This document shows, piece after piece, positions 59,564-64,000 of a stretch of DNA of 64,000 nt. The notes beneath the pieces are model-generated. The model saw only the letters and a list, made by a program, of their open reading frames with translations. It ran no database searches and was not told the DNA's origin. The stretch spans positions 272,188 through 336,187 of the forward strand of contig NZ_VIGP01000006.1 in assembly GCF_009299795.1 (NCBI RefSeq), read 5' to 3'. How positions within the stretch are numbered: the first letter of the stretch is position 1; each line of letters opens with the position of its first letter. This DNA is from Brachybacterium subflavum (GTDB lineage: Bacteria; Actinomycetota; Actinomycetes; Actinomycetales; Dermabacteraceae). A program made the translations under genes and the position numbers.

Positions 59564-60798
59564 GTTACGGACCCTTCCGAATGCTGGGTGGAGGATGCCC
59601 CGACCAGGTTGTACTCCCGGGCGAGGCCACCGCGGTGGAGCGCCGCCAACGACTCGTCGCTCACCGTGAACGGGCCGATCTGGGTCGCCTTCCCGCCGTC
59701 CCAGTTGTACCGGTCGCGGAAGTTGACCTGGGCGTCGACCTCGTAGCGCCACGCGGAGTGGTTCTGGTCAGGAGGGTACGCGGTCACAGTGCCGGTCTGG
59801 TTGTAGTTGTAGCTGCCGGACGCATAGAACCAATCGCCCTCGTCCGGGCTGCCCGTGTGGCTCGCCCACGGAGTGCTGAGGGGATAGGTGATCGGACCGG
59901 TGGCGCCGTCCTTCTGCGCCTGGGCGACAGCATCGTGTCCAGCTTGATCACGTGCCTCGTCGGCCTTCTGCGCGACGTGGGGCTGGTCCTTCAGAAGCCC
60001 GTCGACGTCCGTGGAGTAGTCCTCTCCCGTGTTGTCGAGGAAGTGGTCCAGATGGTCGGCGGCGTGGGGCCAATCGTTCCGCTTGAGGTCGGCTCCTTCC
60101 CGGGCGAGTGAATGCACTGCATGGTCCTTCGGGCCACCGAACTCGGAGTCGTACTCTCCTGCGCCATCGGCCGGAGGAGTCCAGGACGGCGGTGCCGGCG
60201 CATCGGCTGTCGTGCCAGGGACGCCGGCGCCGAGGCCCGTCTGGCCGCTGGTTGTCGGGGCGGGCCCGGGTGTGGAGTACTGAGCATTGGGGTTCTTCGC
60301 GTCGGGGTCGAAGGAGTCGTCGCCCGAGCGGCGCGGGGAGTTCGCGGCACCGGTTCCTCTGCGCGCACTGCGATTGTCGCCACGGTGATCCAGGAGCCCC
60401 AGAGCCGCCGATGCCGCAGCACCACCGATGAAGGCGCTCGGCGTGCCGGTGAGCCCCAAGAGGGTGGCAGGTGCGGGTGCGCCGTCCGCTTCCGGCGTGA
60501 CGGTGGGGGCGGCGACGACTGTCGTGTCGACGGACGAGGCCGCGTCCTGCTGATCCGCTTGATCGATCAGCTGCTTCGACAGCGCAGTGAGGCGCGCGGC
60601 GGCACCCTGGGCACTGGAGCGCACGTCCGATCTATAGGCGAGGCGGAAAGCCTCGGCATCGGGGCCGATCCAGGTGTCCTCGCGCAGGATCGTGGCATCG
60701 AGCCCTCTCAGGAGCTCGTCGACCCGCCTGGACTGCGTGGCCAGCGTCGAGCTGAATGTGCGGAGCTGATGGGTGTCCGCTCCCAGGAATCCAGACAT
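59560..60798 (-). CDS. WXG100-type protein with C-terminal candidate toxin domain
   Basis: 412 residues. The first ~90 residues are a helical hairpin of the WXG100/ESX class with Trp43-Ile-Gly45 in DTWIGPDAEAFRLAYRSDVR. A hydrophobic/Ala-rich stretch at ~100-140 and a Pro/Asp-rich linker follow. The C-terminal ~150 residues hold an acidic helical region, then ASGSYNYNQTGTVTAY and VNFRDRYNWDGGKATQIGPF with Arg-Tyr-Asn-Trp-Asp at 363-367, resembling a domain I recall at the ends of other WXG proteins in Actinobacteria. Predicted type VII secreted effector. Start chosen at 60798 (GAGGAACG upstream). Confidence 0.8.
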   Translation of the reverse strand: MSGFLGADTHQLRTFSSTLATQSRRVDELLRGLDATILREDTWIGPDAEAFRLAYRSDVRSSAQGAAARLTALSKQLIDQADQQDAASSVDTTVVAAPTVTPEADGAPAPATLLGLTGTPSAFIGGAAASAALGLLDHRGDNRSARRGTGAANSPRRSGDDSFDPDAKNPNAQYSTPGPAPTTSGQTGLGAGVPGTTADAPAPPSWTPPADGAGEYDSEFGGPKDHAVHSLAREGADLKRNDWPHAADHLDHFLDNTGEDYSTDVDGLLKDQPHVAQKADEARDQAGHDAVAQAQKDGATGPITYPLSTPWASHTGSPDEGDWFYASGSYNYNQTGTVTAYPPDQNHSAWRYEVDAQVNFRDRYNWDGGKATQIGPFTVSDESLAALHRGGLAREYNLVGASSTQHSEGSVT

Positions 60799-60974
60799 CG
60801 TTCCTCGCAGTGCCGTTCCGTGATCTGCCTGTGCAGATGTCAACCTAAGGTCGCCGGCGCCGTCGGTCCATGGGGACTTCTGCCCATCCCCGCCCTCTCC
60901 GCGCGCCGCCTCCGCGCGCTGATCCATGGGATCCTGGCCACACCACTCTCCCTCTGTCCCTCGAAGGAAGCACC

Positions 60975-62495
60975 ATGGGCAGCACATTCCTCGGCATCGG
61001 GATCATCGGCTTCATCGCCGTGGTCCTCGTCGCCCTCCTCGTCATCGCGGTGATCGTCTTCCTGGTGATCCGCAGCTGGATCAAGGTCGCCCGGGCCGAC
61101 GAGGCCCTCGTGGTCTCCGGCAAGAGCCAGAAGAACGACGACGGCACGACCTCGGCGACCACGGTCGTGGTCAACGGCAAGGCGATCGTCAATCCGATCA
61201 CCCAGCGCCACGAGGTCATCTCGCTGCGCCAGCGGCAGGTGAACATGCGCGCAGAGGCGCAGTCGGCGGACAACGTGACCGTCGCGGTCGAAGCGGTCGC
61301 CCTGGTGAAGATCGGCTCGGACAAGACCCTGGTGCGTCGGGCGGCCGAGCGCTTCGCCTCCCAGGACGAGGCCATCGAGTCCTTCACCCAGGACCAGCTC
61401 GAGGGCGTGCTGCGCGGCGTCATCGCCCAGCAGTCCGTGATCTCGCTGATGCGCGACCGCAAGGTCTTCTCCGAGCAGATCGCCGAGACCGTGATCCCCG
61501 AGCTGCGCGAGCAGGGCCTGATCCTCGACTCCTTCCAGATCCGCGGCATCACCGACGGCGTCGGCTACATCCAGTCCCTCGGCGCCCCGGAGATCGAGGC
61601 CAAGCGCCAGGCGGCCGAGATCAGCGAGACCAACGCCCAGCGCGCCGTCGCCAAGGAGCGCATCCGCAACGAGGAGCAGAACCTCGTCGAGCAGCAGGCG
61701 CTGGACACGAACAAGGCCAACGCCCAGGCCGAGGTCGGCCGTGCGCAGGCGCAGGCCGAGCAGGCGCAGGCCCTGGCGGGCGAGAAGTCCCGCCAGGAGG
61801 TCCTCCAGCAGCAGGCCGAGAACAAGCAGGCGCAGCTGGACGCGGACGTCAAGCGCGTCGCCGACGCCGAGCTGTACCGCAGGCAGAAGGACGCCGAGGC
61901 CGCCGCGTTCGAGCAGCGCCGACAGGCCGAGGCCCGCGCCGAGGTCGCCGAGGCCGACGCCCGCGCCGTGAAGCTGCGCGCCGAGGCCGACGCCGAGTCC
62001 GAGCGGCTGGCCGGCGAGGCCCGGGCCGCCGCCATGCGCGCCGAGGCCGAGGCCCTGCGCGAGAACCAGGAGGCGCTGCTCGCCCAGCGCGTCGTCGACC
62101 AGCTGCCCACCCTCATGGAGACCTTCGCCCGGGGCTACGCGCAGATCGGCGAGATCACCGTGGTCAGCTCCGGCGGCGCCGAGGGCGACGTCGCGGGCAA
62201 GCAGTTCTCCGGCGAATCCGCCGGGGCGCTGCGCGGCGTCTTCGACACCGTCGAGGCGACGCTCGGGCTGAGCATCCCCGACCTCATCCAGGGCCGCGTG
62301 GCCGGCGAGGCCCAGGGGCGGGCACAGGGCGAGGCGCTCGGCGAGGCGCTGCGCGGGTCCGGCGCGGAGCGTGCGACGGGCTCGCATCGTGCGGGCGGTG
62401 CCGATTCCGGCGGGGCCGACGCGTCGCGGCCGACGGGCGCGGACGAGGCTTCGACGCCGACGCGTCCGGAGCAGAATGGGACGGGCGCCGACTGA
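60975..62495 (+). CDS. Flotillin-like SPFH/band-7 membrane protein
   Basis: 506 residues. One N-terminal membrane segment (IIGFIAVVLVALLVIAVIVFLVI, residues 9-31), then SPFH domain with FTQDQLEGVLRGVIAQQSVISLM and the flotillin coiled coil rich in EAxAE heptads (residues ~230-400), containing AEAxRxAAExxA-type repeats. The C-terminus is Ala/Gly-rich and disordered. Flotillins scaffold membrane microdomains. ATG at 60975 follows CGAAGGAAG. Divergent from the WXG-protein operon and 33 bases before a small co-transcribed gene. Confidence 0.92.
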   Translation: MGSTFLGIGIIGFIAVVLVALLVIAVIVFLVIRSWIKVARADEALVVSGKSQKNDDGTTSATTVVVNGKAIVNPITQRHEVISLRQRQVNMRAEAQSADNVTVAVEAVALVKIGSDKTLVRRAAERFASQDEAIESFTQDQLEGVLRGVIAQQSVISLMRDRKVFSEQIAETVIPELREQGLILDSFQIRGITDGVGYIQSLGAPEIEAKRQAAEISETNAQRAVAKERIRNEEQNLVEQQALDTNKANAQAEVGRAQAQAEQAQALAGEKSRQEVLQQQAENKQAQLDADVKRVADAELYRRQKDAEAAAFEQRRQAEARAEVAEADARAVKLRAEADAESERLAGEARAAAMRAEAEALRENQEALLAQRVVDQLPTLMETFARGYAQIGEITVVSSGGAEGDVAGKQFSGESAGALRGVFDTVEATLGLSIPDLIQGRVAGEAQGRAQGEALGEALRGSGAERATGSHRAGGADSGGADASRPTGADEASTPTRPEQNGTGAD

Positions 62496-62527
62496 TCGGC
62501 CTGCCCGACTCCCGAGAGGACGCACCC

Positions 62528-62845
62528 GTGGAACAGATCTCCGTCGCCGGCCATCCCGAGCCGGTCCCCGCATCCGCCGCCGCCGAGCGGATGCTGCGCC
62601 AGCGCCTCGACGCGGCCCGCGAAGAGCGCGGCCAGGAGGCGGCCGACGGGCTCGAGGTGCTGGTCGGCCGCAGGATCGGTGTGCTGCTCGCCGGCGGCGC
62701 GCCCAGCATCGACGTCGCGACCATGCGCGCGATCGTCGACCACGTGGAGCTGCCCGCCGAGGACGAGGACGAGCCCACCGGGATCAAGGGCGCCTTCCAG
62801 GGGATCAAGGACAAGCTCGCGCAGCGGGGTGGGCCCGCGCGGTGA
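62528..62845 (+). CDS. Small helical protein of unknown function downstream of flotillin
   Basis: 105 residues from GTG. MEQISVAGHPEPVPASAAAERMLRQRLDAAREERGQEAADGLEVLVGRRIGVLLAGGAPS followed by ATMRAIVDHVELPAEDEDEPTGIKGAFQGIKDKLA. Largely alpha-helical with an acidic strip; no known domain. GAGAGGAC lies eight bases before the GTG. Separated from flotillin by 32 bases, so probably its partner. A decayed copy of its 3' half lies 1 kb downstream, beyond a toxin-antitoxin pair. Confidence 0.8.
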   Translation: MEQISVAGHPEPVPASAAAERMLRQRLDAAREERGQEAADGLEVLVGRRIGVLLAGGAPSIDVATMRAIVDHVELPAEDEDEPTGIKGAFQGIKDKLAQRGGPAR

Positions 62846-62887
62846 GCGGGTGCGGGCAGCAGTATCTACGACCAGGTCACTATTCAA

Positions 62888-62912
62888 CGTCGGGCGCTGG
62901 GCACGCCCGACG
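62888..62912. terminator. Hairpin between convergent genes
   Basis: CGTCGGGCG (62888-62896) pairs perfectly with CGCCCGACG (62904-62912) across a seven-base loop, midway between the flotillin partner stop and the HepT stop. Confidence 0.65.
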
Positions 62913-62944
62913 CAACGTGTCAGACGCAGAACGGGCTCGCGTCG

Positions 62945-63307
62945 TCATGAATGCCCGATCTCCGACTCGTCATCGCTGAGGAGTCGATCGAGCACGCTGA
63001 GCAGCGCGTCGAGCCGGGTCGTCGCGGTTTCCCAGACGATGGCGCTGTCGACCGTCGCGTATCCGTGGATCAGGATGTTCCGGAAGGCGACGATCTGAGG
63101 GAGGTCGGGGATCGTCTCCGCAGCCGCCGGATCCGATCGGCTGAGCCGATCGAGGGCCTCCCCGAGAATCTCGAACTGGCGCTCGACCGCCGACCTGAGG
63201 AGGGCATCCCTCTCGTAGTCCTCGAAGCTGGCGTCGTCGATGAACGCGAGCACGCGCCTCGCCGCACGCTGGGCGTCCCACAGCAGCCCTGCCGCCTCAC
63301 GCCGCAT
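62945..63307 (-). CDS. hepT: HepT-like toxin (HEPN domain, DUF86)
   Basis: 120 residues, all-helical HEPN fold. Arg76, His81 and Tyr83 in FRNILIHGYATVD form the RX4-HxY motif of HepT RNase toxins; the Tyr is the residue AMPylated by MntA-type antitoxins in studied pairs. The gene overlaps the antitoxin gene by 11 bases and follows it, the usual order. Predicted to cleave RNA when not modified. Confidence 0.92.
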   Translation of the reverse strand: MRREAAGLLWDAQRAARRVLAFIDDASFEDYERDALLRSAVERQFEILGEALDRLSRSDPAAAETIPDLPQIVAFRNILIHGYATVDSAIVWETATTRLDALLSVLDRLLSDDESEIGHS

Positions 63308-63593
63308 AGATTTCCACCGAAGTGCGGGCGACCTCGTCGGCGAAGTAGGGGTTCTCGAGGCTCTGCGGAGCGACCAGGTCGACGGAGCGACCGAGCAGAG
63401 ACTCCAAGGACGCTTTCAGCGCGAAGTAGTCGTCGAGGGTCGACGAAGCTCCCGGAATGAATTCGACGAGGAAGTCGGCGTCGCTGCGCTGCGGATCGAA
63501 ATCGTCGGTGGTGCCCGAACCGAACAGGGTGAGTCGATGTACATGATGACGGCGCGCGAGCTCCGCGACTGCGGTCCGGTCGATGGCGAGCAT
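63297..63593 (-). CDS. mntA: MntA-like nucleotidyltransferase antitoxin
   Basis: 98 residues. Minimal nucleotidyltransferase: Gly25-Ser26 in LFGSGTTD and the Asp-x-Asp at 38-40 (SDADFLVEF), as in GSX10DXD antitoxins; SVDLVAPQSLENPYFADEVAR gives the later metal Asp. MntA enzymes transfer AMP to HepT. First gene of the pair. Confidence 0.92.
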   Translation of the reverse strand: MLAIDRTAVAELARRHHVHRLTLFGSGTTDDFDPQRSDADFLVEFIPGASSTLDDYFALKASLESLLGRSVDLVAPQSLENPYFADEVARTSVEIYAA

Positions 63594-63663
63594 CGCTCCC
63601 CCTCACATGTCGTGGGCGTCGGGTCTATCTTCTCACGGGGCTCTGCACTCACCGAGGGAGGCT

Positions 63664-63877
63664 ATGGCGCGCCTGGGCGCCCAGGAGGCGACCGGCAGGG
63701 TGGAGGTGCCGGCGGGAGGATCGGTGCGCTGTTCGCCGGCGGCGGGTCCGGCATTGACGCCTCCACCATGCGTGCGACCGTCGACCACGTGGAGTTGCCA
63801 TCCGAGGACCAGGACGAGCCCGCCGGGCGCAGGGGATCAAGGACGGACTCGCGCAGCGGGGTGGGCCCGCGCGGTGA
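63664..63877 (+). pseudogene. Decayed copy of the 3' half of the flotillin-partner gene
   Basis: Sequence equivalent to about residues 34-105 of the gene at 62528-62845, starting with CAGGAGGCGACCGGC (compare CAGGAGGCGGCCGAC) and ending in an identical 32-base block (62816-62847 and 63848-63879) that includes the stop codon. Deletions after GAGGTGC and after GAGCCC shift the frame, so the original reading cannot be restored. An ATG at 63664 with GAGGGAGG before it could still start a short out-of-frame peptide. The copy was separated from its source by the HepT/MntA pair. Confidence 0.85.
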
Positions 63878-64000
63878 GCCGTGCGCGGCACACCGCGCAG
63901 AGAGTCCTGTGCGGCTGATCAGGTGCGAGGTTCAAGGACCGCGGGAAGGGGGGGCCCTCGCGGAGCCGGAGGCGCACGATGGGCACATGGCTGATCCGAA
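63878..64000. other. Tail of window with no supported gene
   Basis: These 123 bases hold no coding evidence I can use. Two ATGs (63979 and 63987) with GGAGCCGGAGG upstream could begin a gene on the plus strand, but only five to seven codons are visible. Confidence 0.4.

Overview
The window is about 64 kb of very GC-rich DNA (roughly 70% by eye). Genes are tightly packed, many are coupled by ATGA or GTGA overlaps, GTG starts are common, and lipoproteins carry twin-arginine signals. The families present (SorC, ROK, IclR, RpiR and LacI regulators; sugar ABC importers without their own ATPase; NarL-type two-component pair; C69 dipeptidase; excalibur and WXG100 domains) point to an actinobacterial chromosome. 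A Brachybacterium/Dermabacteraceae-like organism is a reasonable but unproven guess. I saw no rRNA, tRNA, CRISPR array or phage backbone.

Layout. 1-9.2 kb: a truncated S10 carboxypeptidase-like hydrolase, a VOC protein, a glycogen-debranching-type glucosidase, a TPP riboswitch controlling two different TenA paralogues, an ArsB-like transporter, a DUF421 protein and an Aquifex-type aconitase. 9.4-14.6 kb: a UgpA-UgpE-UgpB-GDPD-SorC operon for glycerol-3-phosphate or glycerophosphodiester uptake. 14.8-17.4 kb: a membrane protein and a NarL-family histidine kinase/response regulator pair. 17.5-28.9 kb: a catabolic island with a NagZ-like GH3, a glucarate-dehydratase-like enolase-superfamily protein, a creatininase-family amidohydrolase, a ROK protein, a complete Opp/Dpp importer, a short IclR-like regulator with tandem operators, and a serine hydrolase. 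Together these suggest salvage of an amino-sugar/peptide conjugate such as muropeptides. 28.9-32.3 kb: TetR, esterase, DJ-1/PfpI and NAD-epimerase genes.

32.5-36 kb: nucleoside hydrolase, a CotH-like lipoprotein full of Asp/Gly/Ala/Ser repeats, and a FucU/RbsD mutarotase. 36.1-41.1 kb: a four-gene operon (amidotransferase-like, YdcZ-type transporter, phosphotriesterase-family hydrolase, PfkB kinase) divergent from a LacI regulator. 41.2-48.8 kb: a six-gene operon (solute-binding protein, two permeases, RpiR, large FAD oxidoreductase, M20 peptidase) whose promoter region carries the same TTGCGCAA-type operator. 49-57.5 kb: C69 dipeptidase, cyclase plus FAD monooxygenase with divergent MarR, TetR plus a paired SMR efflux system, an HNH/excalibur surface nuclease and a small secreted protein.

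57.7-64 kb: an MFS exporter, a WXG-motif protein with a C-terminal candidate toxin domain coupled to a lipoprotein (a possible secreted effector/immunity pair), a flotillin-like protein with a small partner, and a HepT/MntA toxin-antitoxin pair. The last pair lies between the intact small partner gene and a decayed copy of that gene's 3' end.
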